From: JASHPR01 sp963833885 | Lineage (GTDB): Bacteria > Actinomycetota > Actinomycetes > Streptosporangiales > Streptosporangiaceae | DNA length: 64,000 bases | Assembly: GCA_963833885.1 (NCBI GenBank) | Contig: CAWHZU010000036.1 | Coordinates: 248,001 to 312,000, forward strand | Direction: 5' to 3' | Part shown: in pieces, positions 42,697 through 51,946 of the stretch | Numbering within the stretch: the stretch's first letter is position 1 | How the letters are laid out: each line of letters opens with the position of its first letter | Notes under the pieces: generated by a model | What the model saw: only the letters and a program-made list of their open reading frames with translations | Told to the model about the DNA's origin: nothing | Databases searched by the model: none | Translations under genes and position numbers: made by a program

Positions 42697-43839
42697 TTAG
42701 TCGCCAAACGGGTCGGAGTCGTTGCGCGGGTCGCGTGACGCGATGATTGCCTGGCGTAGTCCTGTCACGGCCGGGGCGCCCGCGTAGAGCCTGCCGCGCT
42801 TCTGTCCCCGTGGGACAAGCAGCCCCGCCTGAACGAGGCGCTGCAGGTCACGTGAGGCGGTCTGCTCGGTGATCGGCTCTTCTCCGGATTCCTCAAGGCT
42901 CGCGCGGTAGGTAGCGTTGCGCACTCTGAGCCCCATCGCTGCGTCGTACAGAAGCGGCAGCATCCGTTCGGGGAGATCCCGCTTCTGCGTGAGCTGCTCA
43001 AGGTCTGCCCACAGCCGTTGTGTCTCCCTGACTCGGATGAGCATCGTCCGGGCTTGGCGCAGATGTGCCGTGAGGGTGAACCGTAGCCACGGCCGGACGT
43101 CGTTGCCTGGCTGCCATGACCCTCGGCCGACTTCGCTCAGCACGTCGTAGTACGCCTGCGTGTTGCGGCCGAGGTATTCCTCGATGCTCATGAACACCGG
43201 TGCCAGGATTCCGCCGCGGGCGATGACGAGGCTCTGCAGGCAACGGGCCATGCGGCCATTGCCGTCCCTGAAAGGGTGGATCATTGCGAGGTTGAGGTGC
43301 GCGGTCCCTGCCTGCACCAGGCCGGCGTCACCTGGGGCGTTGAGGCTGGTCACGAGCTCGTCGATGAGGTCCGGTACCTGGTCAATGTCCGCACCCTCGT
43401 GGACGATTTCGCCCGTTTCTTCCTTGCGAACGTAGACGGCGCCTGCGCGCCAGCGGCCCGGCCTGTTATGGAGGGAGTAGCTCGTCATCATGAAGTGCAG
43501 GCTCTTGAGCAGCTGTGCGCTATAGGCAAAGTCTTCGTCGGCTGCGAGCTGCAACACGTAGGTCATCGCCTCGCGGTAGCCCTTCAGCGCCAGCCTGGTC
43601 TCTTCGTCTGCGTCAAGAGGTTCCTCCCCGACGATGACGGCGGCCGCGTCCTCAAGGTTCGCATCGAAGCCCTCGATGCTGTTTGATCCCTGGATTGCCC
43701 GCGCGGCCGACAGCCGCCTGAGCGGGCCATACCAGCGGCGCGGCTCGTACAGCTGGTGGCGCAAGCGGTTCTTCAGGTCCTCTATATCAGCCAGGACCTT
43801 CAGCTCCCGCGTGTCCAGCTCCGGAGCGCGAAACAACAT
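42697..43839 (-). CDS. Fic-family AMPylase-type protein with C-terminal winged helix
   Basis: 380 aa. The Fic motif HPFRDGNGRMARCLQSLVIA is complete. An N-terminal inhibitory-type motif SNSIEGFD fits [S/T]xxxE[G/N], i.e. the self-inhibited class with the inhibitory helix before the Fic core. The C-terminus (TEQTASRDLQRLVQAGLLVP) is a winged helix. It transfers AMP or another nucleotide to a protein target, possibly also binding its own promoter. Inverted repeats precede it. Confidence 0.9.
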   Translation of the reverse strand: MLFRAPELDTRELKVLADIEDLKNRLRHQLYEPRRWYGPLRRLSAARAIQGSNSIEGFDANLEDAAAVIVGEEPLDADEETRLALKGYREAMTYVLQLAADEDFAYSAQLLKSLHFMMTSYSLHNRPGRWRAGAVYVRKEETGEIVHEGADIDQVPDLIDELVTSLNAPGDAGLVQAGTAHLNLAMIHPFRDGNGRMARCLQSLVIARGGILAPVFMSIEEYLGRNTQAYYDVLSEVGRGSWQPGNDVRPWLRFTLTAHLRQARTMLIRVRETQRLWADLEQLTQKRDLPERMLPLLYDAAMGLRVRNATYRASLEESGEEPITEQTASRDLQRLVQAGLLVPRGQKRGRLYAGAPAVTGLRQAIIASRDPRNDSDPFGD

Positions 43840-43871
43840 GCGTGTAACTCCAATACCTTCAGTCAGTAGAA

Positions 43872-43930
43872 CTGATATTAACTGTATCAGAGTTAGATTG
43901 TAACTGCCTGCGTGCTAGTTTGAATCTAAC
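43872..43930. promoter_or_regulatory. AT-rich region with two inverted repeats before fic
   Basis: CTGATA/TATCAG (43872-43877, 43885-43890) and GTTAGATT/AATCTAAC (43892-43899, 43923-43930) lie 33-91 bp before the Fic start in DNA much richer in A/T than its surroundings. This is a likely promoter and operator, perhaps bound by the Fic protein's own winged helix. Confidence 0.5.
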
Positions 43931-44105
43931 TATCCATCAGATCCGCGTACGTATGCGCACAAGCCCGCACCGCGGCCCATCGTCGCAACGCCGACATCCT
44001 CGCTGATGTCAGTCATCGCGGTCGATCTGCGCGTCGGCTCTCATGTCGTAGGCTCGGCTGCGGTTCCGGCCGTCGGCGGCGGCCACCGAAGCGGAGGTCC
44101 AGGCC

Positions 44106-45578
44106 ATGCCCGATCAGGCACCCGGGGATCAGGCGCGGGAGTTCGCGACAGCGTTCCGTGGTTTCCTGGACTGGGTCCATTCGGCTGCCGTCCACGACGT
44201 CAACGAGGTGTCGGCGGTGGTGCACGAGTCGCTGGGCCCCGATGGCGTGCACCATTCGGTGGTAACGCGTCAGCTGGCCGCGTTCGAGCACGTCAACGTG
44301 CAGACCGCCGTGGATGCCTGGTCAGCGCGCCCGGGGCGGGCTGTGCAGGTCCGCGGTATCGCGATGCCGCCGCACTACGGGGGCCTGTCGCTGCAGCAAC
44401 TGGTCGCGGGGGACGGGCTGCCGCCGCTGCGGCTGACCGCCCCCGCGCTGGCCGACCTCCCGAACGGGCCGGGATCGACGCTCGGCTGCCTGCGCCTGGC
44501 GCTGCTGCTGGTCACCGATCGCCGCGGCCGCTATGTGGTGATGATCCAGGGCCCGAGCGAGCACCAGCAGAGCCTGCTGATCGAGGTCGCCGGGCTGCCG
44601 GTCGGCGAGGCCCAGCGGCTGCTCGCCGAGCTGGACCAGCTGCGCGCCGACCTGAACGTCTACCGCGGCCACCTGCTCGACGTATCGCTGAACCCGATGG
44701 GTCAGGTCATCCTGGCCTTCGCCGGGCCGCCCGGCCTGACCAGAGACGACGTCGTGCTTCCCGCCGCCACGCTGGACCGGGTCGAACGGCATGCCCTCGG
44801 AGTGGCCGACCACCGGCAGGCGCTTCTTGACGTGGGCCAGCACCTCAAGCGCGGTCTGCTGCTGTACGGGCCGCCCGGCACCGGCAAGACGCACACCACG
44901 CGCTACCTGCTGGGCCGGATGACGGGCTACACCCGCCTGGTTCTCACCGGGCGATCCCTGGTCGCCGTCGGCGCGGTCACCGACCTTGCCCGCGCTCTGC
45001 TGCCCGCTGTCATCGTGCTCGAGGACGTCGACCTGGTCGCCGAGGAACGCTCGCGCGGCCCGGCCTCCAGCCCGGTCCTCTTCGACTTGCTCGACGCCAT
45101 GGACGGAGCGGCCCCCGACGCCGACCTGCTGTTCCTGCTGACCACGAACCGGGCCGACCTGCTGGAGCCGGCGCTGGCCGCGCGGCCGGGGCGGGTCGAC
45201 GTCGCGGTGGAGATCGCCCTGCCGGACGCCCCGGCCCGGGAACGCCTGCTGCGGCTCTACGGCCAGAACGTGCCCCTGGCGCTGACCGAGCAGGATGTGC
45301 AGCTCGCCGTCGAGCGCACCGACGGCACCACCGCCTCCTTCCTCAAGGAACTGATCCGGCGCAGCGTGCTGGAGTCCCTGCACGACGACCCGGCGCTCAC
45401 CGCGGTCACCGGAGTGCACCTGGCCCGCGCCCTCGACGACCTGCTCGACACCGCCCAGGCGGTAACCCGCACGCTGCTCGGCGTCGGCGTCGACCCGGCC
45501 GACCTGCCCGCCGGCGGCGCGCTCCTGCCCGCCCCGGGCCGTGATGTCTGGAGCGGCCGCCGACGCCGCTTCACTTAA
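44106..45578 (+). CDS. AAA-family ATPase
   Basis: 490 aa. The N-terminal ~240 residues are an unrecognised domain (FRGFLDWVHSAAVHDVNEVS). The AAA core follows with Walker A GLLLYGPPGTGKTHTTRYLL, Walker B AVIVLEDVDLV, sensor 1 LLTTNRADLL and a putative Arg finger in AARPGRVDVAVE, as in PF00004. Similar stand-alone proteins in actinomycetes are assumed to remodel proteins. The neighbours give no clear partner. Confidence 0.85.
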   Translation: MPDQAPGDQAREFATAFRGFLDWVHSAAVHDVNEVSAVVHESLGPDGVHHSVVTRQLAAFEHVNVQTAVDAWSARPGRAVQVRGIAMPPHYGGLSLQQLVAGDGLPPLRLTAPALADLPNGPGSTLGCLRLALLLVTDRRGRYVVMIQGPSEHQQSLLIEVAGLPVGEAQRLLAELDQLRADLNVYRGHLLDVSLNPMGQVILAFAGPPGLTRDDVVLPAATLDRVERHALGVADHRQALLDVGQHLKRGLLLYGPPGTGKTHTTRYLLGRMTGYTRLVLTGRSLVAVGAVTDLARALLPAVIVLEDVDLVAEERSRGPASSPVLFDLLDAMDGAAPDADLLFLLTTNRADLLEPALAARPGRVDVAVEIALPDAPARERLLRLYGQNVPLALTEQDVQLAVERTDGTTASFLKELIRRSVLESLHDDPALTAVTGVHLARALDDLLDTAQAVTRTLLGVGVDPADLPAGGALLPAPGRDVWSGRRRRFT

Positions 45579-45608
45579 TCCGCCGGCTGAGCCGGTCGTC
45601 CTGCGGGG

Positions 45609-46265
45609 TCAGTGCATCAGCGGGCGGCCGAGCGGCAGCGGCTTGCCGCCGGTGCCCGCCTGGGACGCGCTGAAGAACAGGTAGACCCCGAGCGCGGCGA
45701 ACACCAGCACCACGTAGCCTCCGGTCTTGATCAAGCCCGAGGAGGGGACGCCCGCCGCCGAGGTCTGCTCCCAGCCGAGCAGCAGCAGGAGCAGGGCCAG
45801 GTCGACGAGCGCGAACACCGCGGTGAAGGCAGACGGCAGGCGCAGCGTGGACAGGGTGAGCATGACGATGATGATCAGCCAGGTGAGCAGGAACAGCCTT
45901 ACCGTTGCGAGCACAGCGGTGACGGTGATGGCGAACCAATTATGGTCCAGGCCGAGCACGAGCACGGCGTAGCTGAGCCAGAACGTGCCGAAGATGCCGA
46001 ACACGGCTGCCACCGCGCTCTGGCCAAGGATCGCACACCAGACGGTGGCCATGAGCAGGCCGAGAGCCGTGGCCGCCAGGATGATCGCGAGGGGGGCGCC
46101 GAGCACGCCGGCCGGCACGACGCCGACCAGGGCCAGGCCGAGCGCCACGGAGCCGGCGATGAAGCTGGCCAGCCCGAAGATGGAGGGGTCGCCGGCCAGG
46201 GGCCCGATCAAGGCTGTTTCCTGTGTCGAGGCGGATCCGCCGGGGGTTGCGTCAACGGTGGTCAT
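45609..46265 (-). CDS. GPR1/FUN34/YaaH-family acetate/succinate transporter
   Basis: 218 aa with six membrane helices. The N-terminal DPSIFGLASFIAGSVALGLA corresponds to the family's NPAPLGL motif in a variant form, and GIFGTFWLSYAVLVLGLD is the second conserved block (PF01184). It likely imports acetate or a short-chain acid. It converges with the AAA gene (30-bp gap). Confidence 0.83.
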   Translation of the reverse strand: MTTVDATPGGSASTQETALIGPLAGDPSIFGLASFIAGSVALGLALVGVVPAGVLGAPLAIILAATALGLLMATVWCAILGQSAVAAVFGIFGTFWLSYAVLVLGLDHNWFAITVTAVLATVRLFLLTWLIIIVMLTLSTLRLPSAFTAVFALVDLALLLLLLGWEQTSAAGVPSSGLIKTGGYVVLVFAALGVYLFFSASQAGTGGKPLPLGRPLMH

Positions 46266-46511
46266 CGGCTTCGCTCCCTAACTGCAGCGTCCAAGGCCAT
46301 GAGCGGCTTAATGCATCCGTACGCCGGCGACCGGACACATGTGTTCTCAATTTGAACCAGCGGCCCGAATCAGGGAATGCGGTGCCGTTGCAAAGCTGGC
46401 ATATCGGTTAGACACTCCGTTCATAGCGCGATGCGGTGCAGTTACCCCACGCCGCGAGGCGCTGCCCAGCCCGTGTCCGCACCGGCCGCGCCGGAGGAAG
46501 AAGGGACCCAG

Positions 46512-48125
46512 GTGACCACGACAGGAGAGCGCGCGGGAGCGCAGCCGCCTGGCGGCGGACGCACTCTTTTCGTGCGGAACGCGACCGGCTTAGTTCGCGA
46601 GTTAAGCGCCTTCGACGCGTTCAATCTCGTCTTCTCGGCAGTGCTGATACCAGTCGGTATCACCGAGGTCATGGCGTTCACGCCAATGTTCTGGCCGCAC
46701 GCCAACATGCTGTTGTCATTCTTGTTCGCGACGCCGCTGGTCCTGACCTGCGGGCTGGTCTACCTGTACTTCACGGTGATCATGCCTAGATCCGGCGGTG
46801 ACTATGTCTGGGTGTCCAGGACGCTGAACCCGTTCCTCGGCTTCTTCGTGAACTTCTCGCTTACCTTCGTGTTCCTGACCTGGATCGCGTTCAACTTCAC
46901 CTACATGCTTTCGGTGATGGGCCCGGCGCTCGCTTACGTGGCCGGCTGGCATTCCTCGGCACTGACCAGCCCCTCGAACGGCGAGATGATGGTGATCGCG
47001 ACGGTCCTCACCGCGGCATTCACCCTGCTGATGGTCTTCGGGGTGCGTGCCGTCGCGCGGTACATGGTGGTGACCTTCGCGATCGTCTGGCTCGGCATGA
47101 TCATCTGGTTGATCCTGCTGGCGGTCGGCAGTCATGGCCATTTCGTCACGAGCTGGAACGCGCACTCGGGCACGACCTACAACGCGATCATCAGCAAGGC
47201 ACGCGGCCTCGGCTTCAGCTCAGCGGGAGGGATCGGCTGGACCGCCACCCTGTTCGGGATGATCTATTGCTTCCAGGTGTACACCGGCTTCCAGTGGACC
47301 GGCTACTTTGCCGGTGAGATCAGGAATGTTCGCCGCACCGCGACCACGTCCATCCTGGGTGCGCTGGTTGTGTCGGCCATTGGCTACGTCGCCGGCGTCG
47401 GGCTGATCTACAGGTACTTCGGCTTCAAGTTCTTTGGCGCGTCGATCTTCATGGGCCTCGGCGGCGGCGCGTCGCACTGGAACCTGAAGTTCCTGCCCTA
47501 CCTGCCCTCGCTGGTGAACTTCCTGCCGGGGCCGCAGTGGCTGCTGGTCTTCGTCGCTCTGTGCTTCGTCATCTCGATCCTGTGGTGGACGCCGACCGGC
47601 TTCCTGCTCGGGACCCGCAACATGTTCGCCTGGTCCTTCGACCGGCTCGCGCCCGAGAAGCTGACCACCGTCTCGGACCGGTTCCACACCCCTGTGATCG
47701 CGACCGTGGTCGTCGGGTGCGTCGTCGAACTGCTCAACTACCTCAACATCTACCAGGGCCTGGGCGCGTACCTGCTCAACATCATCGCGGTGATGGGCGT
47801 CGCATTCATCATCGTCTCGCTGGCCGCGGCGGCCATGCCGTGGCGGCGCCCGCAGATGCACGGGCAGGGACCCGGCTGGGCCAGGGCCAGGGTCGGGACG
47901 GTCCCGGTCATTACGATCGTGGCGGCGATCTCGGCGATCTCTTGGGGATTCGTCATCTATGTCGCCTTCCACACCGGATTCGGCGGCGCATTCGGCCTGA
48001 AGCCCATGGTGGAGGCGTTCACCGCGCCCGCCATCGGCGTCGTCTACTACATCGGCGTCCGGCTGTACCGCAAGCACCAGGGCATGCGGTTCACCCAGAC
48101 GTTCGCCGAGATACCACCCAACTGA
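46512..48125 (+). CDS. APC-family amino-acid permease
   Basis: 537 aa from GTG 46512 with GAAGGGA 6 bp upstream. About twelve to fourteen hydrophobic segments, with an APC-type start (LVRELSAFDAFNLVFSAVLI, PRSGGDYVWVSRTLNP) and GYFAGEIRNVRRTATTSILG. The substrate is an amino acid or amine. The following metallophosphoesterase gene starts after 16 bp and is probably cotranscribed, an uncommon pair. Confidence 0.86.
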   Translation: MTTTGERAGAQPPGGGRTLFVRNATGLVRELSAFDAFNLVFSAVLIPVGITEVMAFTPMFWPHANMLLSFLFATPLVLTCGLVYLYFTVIMPRSGGDYVWVSRTLNPFLGFFVNFSLTFVFLTWIAFNFTYMLSVMGPALAYVAGWHSSALTSPSNGEMMVIATVLTAAFTLLMVFGVRAVARYMVVTFAIVWLGMIIWLILLAVGSHGHFVTSWNAHSGTTYNAIISKARGLGFSSAGGIGWTATLFGMIYCFQVYTGFQWTGYFAGEIRNVRRTATTSILGALVVSAIGYVAGVGLIYRYFGFKFFGASIFMGLGGGASHWNLKFLPYLPSLVNFLPGPQWLLVFVALCFVISILWWTPTGFLLGTRNMFAWSFDRLAPEKLTTVSDRFHTPVIATVVVGCVVELLNYLNIYQGLGAYLLNIIAVMGVAFIIVSLAAAAMPWRRPQMHGQGPGWARARVGTVPVITIVAAISAISWGFVIYVAFHTGFGGAFGLKPMVEAFTAPAIGVVYYIGVRLYRKHQGMRFTQTFAEIPPN

Positions 48126-48141
48126 TGGGCGGGGTCGCCAG

Positions 48142-49089
48142 GTGACGCGCACCATTTATTTCGCATCCGACATCCACGGCTCCGACGTCTGCTGGCGGAA
48201 GTTCCTGAACGCGGCCAGGTTCTACGGAGCGGACACCCTGGTCATGGGCGGTGACGTCTCCGGCAAGGCGGTGGTGCCAATTGTGGCCCGCGACGGCGGG
48301 TACGTGGCCAGCGAGTTCACCGGCGACAAGGTACTCAGCGCCGCGGAGCTCGACCAGGTGGAGGCGAAGATCCGGGACACCGGCTTCTACCCGTTCCGGA
48401 CCACCGACGAGGAGCTCGACCAGACCTGGCAGGACCGCGACGCGGTGTACCGGGTGTTCCTGCAGCTCATGCTCGAAAGCCTGGACCGGTGGATGGTCTG
48501 GGCCGAGCGGAAGATGGCCGGGACCGGCGTCTCGCTGTACGTGATGACCGGCAACGACGATCCTCCCGAGTTGCGCGAGCACCTGGGCCAGTCCGCCGTC
48601 CTGACCGACCCCGAGGACCAGCTGATCGACCTCGGTGACGGGTTCACGATGATCTCCTGCGGGTGGTCGAACCGGACCCCGTGGGACTCGCCCAGGGAGA
48701 TGGACGAGGACGACCTGGACCAGCACATCGAGAAGCTGGCCAGCCAGGTGCCCGATCCGGCCAGGGCGGTCTTCAACCTGCATGTCCCGCCGGCCGGGAC
48801 AGCGATCGACCAGGCGCCGGTGCTCGATAGCTCGCTCAAGCCCGTGGTCAAGGGCGGGGCGATCCTGATGGAGTCGGTCGGGTCGGTTGCCGTCCGCCAC
48901 GTGATCGAGCGGCATCAGCCGATGCTCTCGCTGCACGGGCACATCCACGAATCACGCGGCGCAGTCAAGATCGGCAAGACGCTGTGCATCAATCCTGGCA
49001 GCGAGTACGCAGACGGCATCTTGCAGGGCGCGCTGATCGAGCTGAACCCGCGCAAGGGCATCAAGAGCTACCAGCTGCCGGCCGGCTAA
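48142..49089 (+). CDS. Calcineurin-like metallophosphoesterase
   Basis: 315 aa from GTG 48142. Metal-ligand blocks are in order: FASDIHGSD, VMGGDVSG, MTGNDDPPE, NLHVPP and LHGHIHES. This is a complete PF00149-type set for a two-metal phosphodiesterase. An insert with acidic residues (ELDQTWQDRDAVYRVFLQLM) lies between the second and third blocks. It follows the APC permease gene directly; the substrate is unknown. Confidence 0.87.
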   Translation: MTRTIYFASDIHGSDVCWRKFLNAARFYGADTLVMGGDVSGKAVVPIVARDGGYVASEFTGDKVLSAAELDQVEAKIRDTGFYPFRTTDEELDQTWQDRDAVYRVFLQLMLESLDRWMVWAERKMAGTGVSLYVMTGNDDPPELREHLGQSAVLTDPEDQLIDLGDGFTMISCGWSNRTPWDSPREMDEDDLDQHIEKLASQVPDPARAVFNLHVPPAGTAIDQAPVLDSSLKPVVKGGAILMESVGSVAVRHVIERHQPMLSLHGHIHESRGAVKIGKTLCINPGSEYADGILQGALIELNPRKGIKSYQLPAG

Positions 49090-49173
49090 GGCCGCCAAAA
49101 CCAGCCTGGCGACAGCGCTATAGACGGCAAACCCGGTCCGCAGCTTCAAGGCGCAGTGGTGCCCAATAATACT

Positions 49174-49191
49174 TGCATGGAAATCCATGCA
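49174..49191. promoter_or_regulatory. ArsR operator palindrome
   Basis: TGCATGGA, AA, TCCATGCA is a perfect inverted repeat, flanked by outer AATAAT and ATTAT. It ends 16 bp before the ArsR start and overlaps the expected -10 region, so the protein most likely represses itself from here. Confidence 0.7.
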
Positions 49192-49207
49192 CAATTATCC
49201 TTGCGTC

Positions 49208-49828
49208 ATGAGCGAGCCACTGCAGCCCCGCGAAGTGCGGGACGTCGAGGAACTGCGGGCCCTGGCGCATCCGATGCGGCAGCGGATCCTGCGCCGCCTG
49301 CACGAGGCCGGCCCGGCCACCTCCACAACGCTGGCCCGTGACCTGGGGGAGAACAGCGGCATCATGAGCTATCACCTGCGGCTGCTGGCCGAGCACGATT
49401 TCGTGCGCGAGGTCGCCGGCCGCGGGCAGGGCCGGGAGCGGTGGTGGGAGGTCTCGCCACAGCATGTCTGGATCCCCCGAGAGGGACTCGGCATCGAGGC
49501 GCAGGCGGAGGCATCCGGGCTACGGCCGACGGCCTGGGCGGACGCCCTGGAGGGCTTCAACCGGTTCCGCGCCGCCCGCCAGGCCATGGGCGAGTGGGGC
49601 CGTGGGACCTGGGTCCGGGGACGGACCACGCTCACGCTTACCAGGGAGGAAGCCGCCCAGCTCATCGCCGACCACCAGGAGCTGATCCGCCGTTACCAGC
49701 GGGAGGCCACCGACGCCCCGGAAGGCACCCGCACGGTGGTGGTCGCGTCCGTGATCTACCCCGAGCCTGGCCCGGATGAAGACCCCGGCAGCCTGGGCAA
49801 GCTGGGCGCCCCGGCTCACTCCCGTTAG
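49208..49828 (+). CDS. ArsR-type winged-helix regulator
   Basis: 206 aa from ATG 49208. The ArsR/HTH_20 domain is ELRALAHPMRQRILRRLHEA, TSTTLARDLGENSGIMSYHL, RLLAEHDFVREVAGRGQGRE. A C-terminal ~100-residue helical domain follows. It lacks an obvious metal-binding Cys pair in the recognition helix, so a non-metal effector is likely. The stop overlaps the convergent DUF574 gene by 4 bp. A palindrome lies directly upstream. Confidence 0.86.
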   Translation: MSEPLQPREVRDVEELRALAHPMRQRILRRLHEAGPATSTTLARDLGENSGIMSYHLRLLAEHDFVREVAGRGQGRERWWEVSPQHVWIPREGLGIEAQAEASGLRPTAWADALEGFNRFRAARQAMGEWGRGTWVRGRTTLTLTREEAAQLIADHQELIRRYQREATDAPEGTRTVVVASVIYPEPGPDEDPGSLGKLGAPAHSR

Positions 49829-50598
49829 GGCCTCAGTTTGCGCGCAACACCACCGACGAACGTCGCTGTGGGCGGCGTGCGATGCGGCGGTGGGCCGTCG
49901 CCGTTCCAGCTCATCACCGAGACCACGCCGGGGGGCACCAGTTCAAGGCCGTCGAAGAAGCTGAGTACCTCACCAGGTGAGTGGATGAAGATCCGCGCGG
50001 CGCTGTAGGCCGAGGTGAAGTTCTTGCCTTCTGCCTGGTTGCCGGAGCCGACAGAGATGATCAGATAGCTGGCCGGACTGATCGCCCGGGCGAAGGCAGT
50101 GGCCACCTCGCGGGCGGCCTTCGCATCCAGGAAGTGCAGGACACCGGAGAGAATCACGCAGCTGGGCCGGTCCAGGTCGATGAGCTCCGCTAGCCCCGGA
50201 TCGACGAGAATGCGCTCCGGTTCACGCAAATCGCCTGGCACGGCGATAACCCCCGGACTCTTGGCAAGCAGGCCGCGGGCATGCGAGATAACCATCGGAT
50301 CGTTGTCCACGTAGGCAACCCGCGCCCGCGGGCTGACCTGCTGGGCGATGTCGTGGGTGTTCAGTGCGGTCGGGAGGCCGGCGCCGACGTCAATGAATTG
50401 CCAGATACCGCGGGCCGCCACGTAGCTGACCGCGCGCCCGAGGAAGCGCCTGTTCTCCTGGGCCATCTGCGCGGACGGCGGGTGAACTTCCAGCAGCTTC
50501 TCCGCAAGCTCGCGGTCGACCGCGAAGTTGTCCTTCCCGCCCAGCCAGTAGTCCCAGACCCTCGCGATGTTCGGCTTGGTCGAATCGATTGGATCCAC
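49825..50598 (-). CDS. SAV2177/DUF574-family methyltransferase
   Basis: 257 aa. Family hallmarks are PNIARVWDYWLGGKDNFAVD, FIDVGAGLPTALNTHDIAQQ, VAYVDNDPMVISHARGLL and DLREPERILV. It is the second member in this window, with a different C-terminus from the one at 14026. It lies between ArsR and the GH18-like gene with no clear operon partner. Confidence 0.9.
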   Translation of the reverse strand: MDPIDSTKPNIARVWDYWLGGKDNFAVDRELAEKLLEVHPPSAQMAQENRRFLGRAVSYVAARGIWQFIDVGAGLPTALNTHDIAQQVSPRARVAYVDNDPMVISHARGLLAKSPGVIAVPGDLREPERILVDPGLAELIDLDRPSCVILSGVLHFLDAKAAREVATAFARAISPASYLIISVGSGNQAEGKNFTSAYSAARIFIHSPGEVLSFFDGLELVPPGVVSVMSWNGDGPPPHRTPPTATFVGGVARKLRP

Positions 50599-50667
50599 CG
50601 CTCGGCCTCCCTCCCCACCCCCATGATGCCCCGCCCGGCATTCAGGTGATGCAGGTGGTACCGATCG

Positions 50668-51753
50668 TCAGCGGAACCACTGGGTGAAGGGCGCCAGCGC
50701 GTGATCAAAGGCCCACGGCGCCTGCTTGATGCCCGAGCATGTGTTGCTGTCCGACTGACCAACGCAGCTCTTCGGCCCTTCCCTGTCCCGCTGGATCGCC
50801 CAGATGGACAGGAAGTTCATATGCATCTTCTGCTCGAACGCCAGCATTACCCGGGCGTCATGAACCGTCGTGGTCTCGTCCTTGCCGAAGTCCGAGATAC
50901 CCGGCAGCATCGTCATGGCCTCCATCCGCCAGATCTGCCGCGAGCTCAGATGCGGATACAGCTTGGCCAGTTCGGCATGCACGGAATTCGCGCACGTGAT
51001 GGCGGTCTTGCTCATGTTCATGACGCCTTCGTGCGGCAGGTAGTAGTCGAAAACCATGATGTTGACCGAAGAGACCCGCACGCCGTCGGCGATGGCGTTC
51101 CGCAGCACCGATACCCCGGCCGACTCCACCCCGTCCGGCTCCACCGGCAGCGTGAACTGGATCTGCAGCCGGATCCCGCGCCGGGCCGCCCACCGTTGCG
51201 CGATCGCGATCGCCTCGTCGCGCCGGTTGATGCCGGCCGCGTAGGTTTCCGCGTTGGACTCGACGTCCATGTCCAGCCGGGTCACCCGCAGTGTCTGCAC
51301 CACCTGCTCGTAGACCGCCGCTATCTTCGGCACACTCGTGCACGAGTCGGCGATCTCGGTGCCGTGATCATGCGCGCCGAAGGTGTCGGCGCTGTATCCG
51401 CCGAAGGACGGGATGACGTTTCCGCCAAGCTTGCGCAGCCTCGCGATGTCGGCGTTGTAATAACTCAGCGGCTGGCTGGCCGCACTGTTCCAGTCCACCG
51501 CGCAGGACTTGGTCCCCTTGGACTGCATGAACGCGATCGTCATGAACTTCGCGCCGGACGCCTTAGCCGTCGCGGTAATGCTGGGCGTGTCGGGAGCCAG
51601 GTAGGACTCGTAGTACGGGGCGTACAGACGATTCGGCAGGGGGCGCAGCCCGGGCGAGTGGTGCGCGGGTGCCGCCGACACCGCCGCTGGGGCGCTGGCG
51701 AGCAATGCGGCGGCCGCCGTCGCGACCATAGCCAGCCGGAATCGAGGTTGCAT
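50668..51753 (-). CDS. Secreted GH18-like chitinase-type protein
   Basis: 361 aa with a Sec-type signal (RFRLAMVATAAAALLASAPA, cleavage near AVSA-APA). The TIM-barrel start is RLYAPYYESYLAPDTPSITA, and the catalytic DxDxE pattern appears as VTRLDMDVESNAETYAAG, with FTLPVEPDG and MVFDYYLPHEG as later barrel strands. This matches the GH18 group with a C-terminal cysteine pair (CVGQSDSNTC). It probably cleaves chitin-like polymers outside the cell. A TTAGGAAA/TTTCCTAA palindrome lies 82 bp upstream. Confidence 0.83.
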   Translation of the reverse strand: MQPRFRLAMVATAAAALLASAPAAVSAAPAHHSPGLRPLPNRLYAPYYESYLAPDTPSITATAKASGAKFMTIAFMQSKGTKSCAVDWNSAASQPLSYYNADIARLRKLGGNVIPSFGGYSADTFGAHDHGTEIADSCTSVPKIAAVYEQVVQTLRVTRLDMDVESNAETYAAGINRRDEAIAIAQRWAARRGIRLQIQFTLPVEPDGVESAGVSVLRNAIADGVRVSSVNIMVFDYYLPHEGVMNMSKTAITCANSVHAELAKLYPHLSSRQIWRMEAMTMLPGISDFGKDETTTVHDARVMLAFEQKMHMNFLSIWAIQRDREGPKSCVGQSDSNTCSGIKQAPWAFDHALAPFTQWFR

Positions 51754-51834
51754 AGCATCTCCTGACCGCTAGCAAGGCTGACCGGACCGGTGGGCTACTG
51801 CCAATGCGGGTGCAGCATGGTCAGATGTAGCTTA

Positions 51835-51851
51835 TTAGGAAAGTTTCCTAA
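51835..51851. promoter_or_regulatory. 17-bp palindrome upstream of the GH18-like gene
   Basis: TTAGGAAA, G, TTTCCTAA is a perfect inverted repeat in the 51754-51946 gap. Its position before an extracellular glycanase gene suggests carbohydrate-responsive control. It resembles the AAGG/CCTT boxes near the ROK gene more than the GGAAACGTTTCC site of the LacI protein. Confidence 0.6.
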
Positions 51852-51946
51852 TGTTTAGGGCCAGCGCCGAAGTACTGCACGGACATGCAGCCGCCGAGGT
51901 CAGCTGGCCTCCCAGCAGAACTCGGCAACGTCTGGAATGACAGTGC

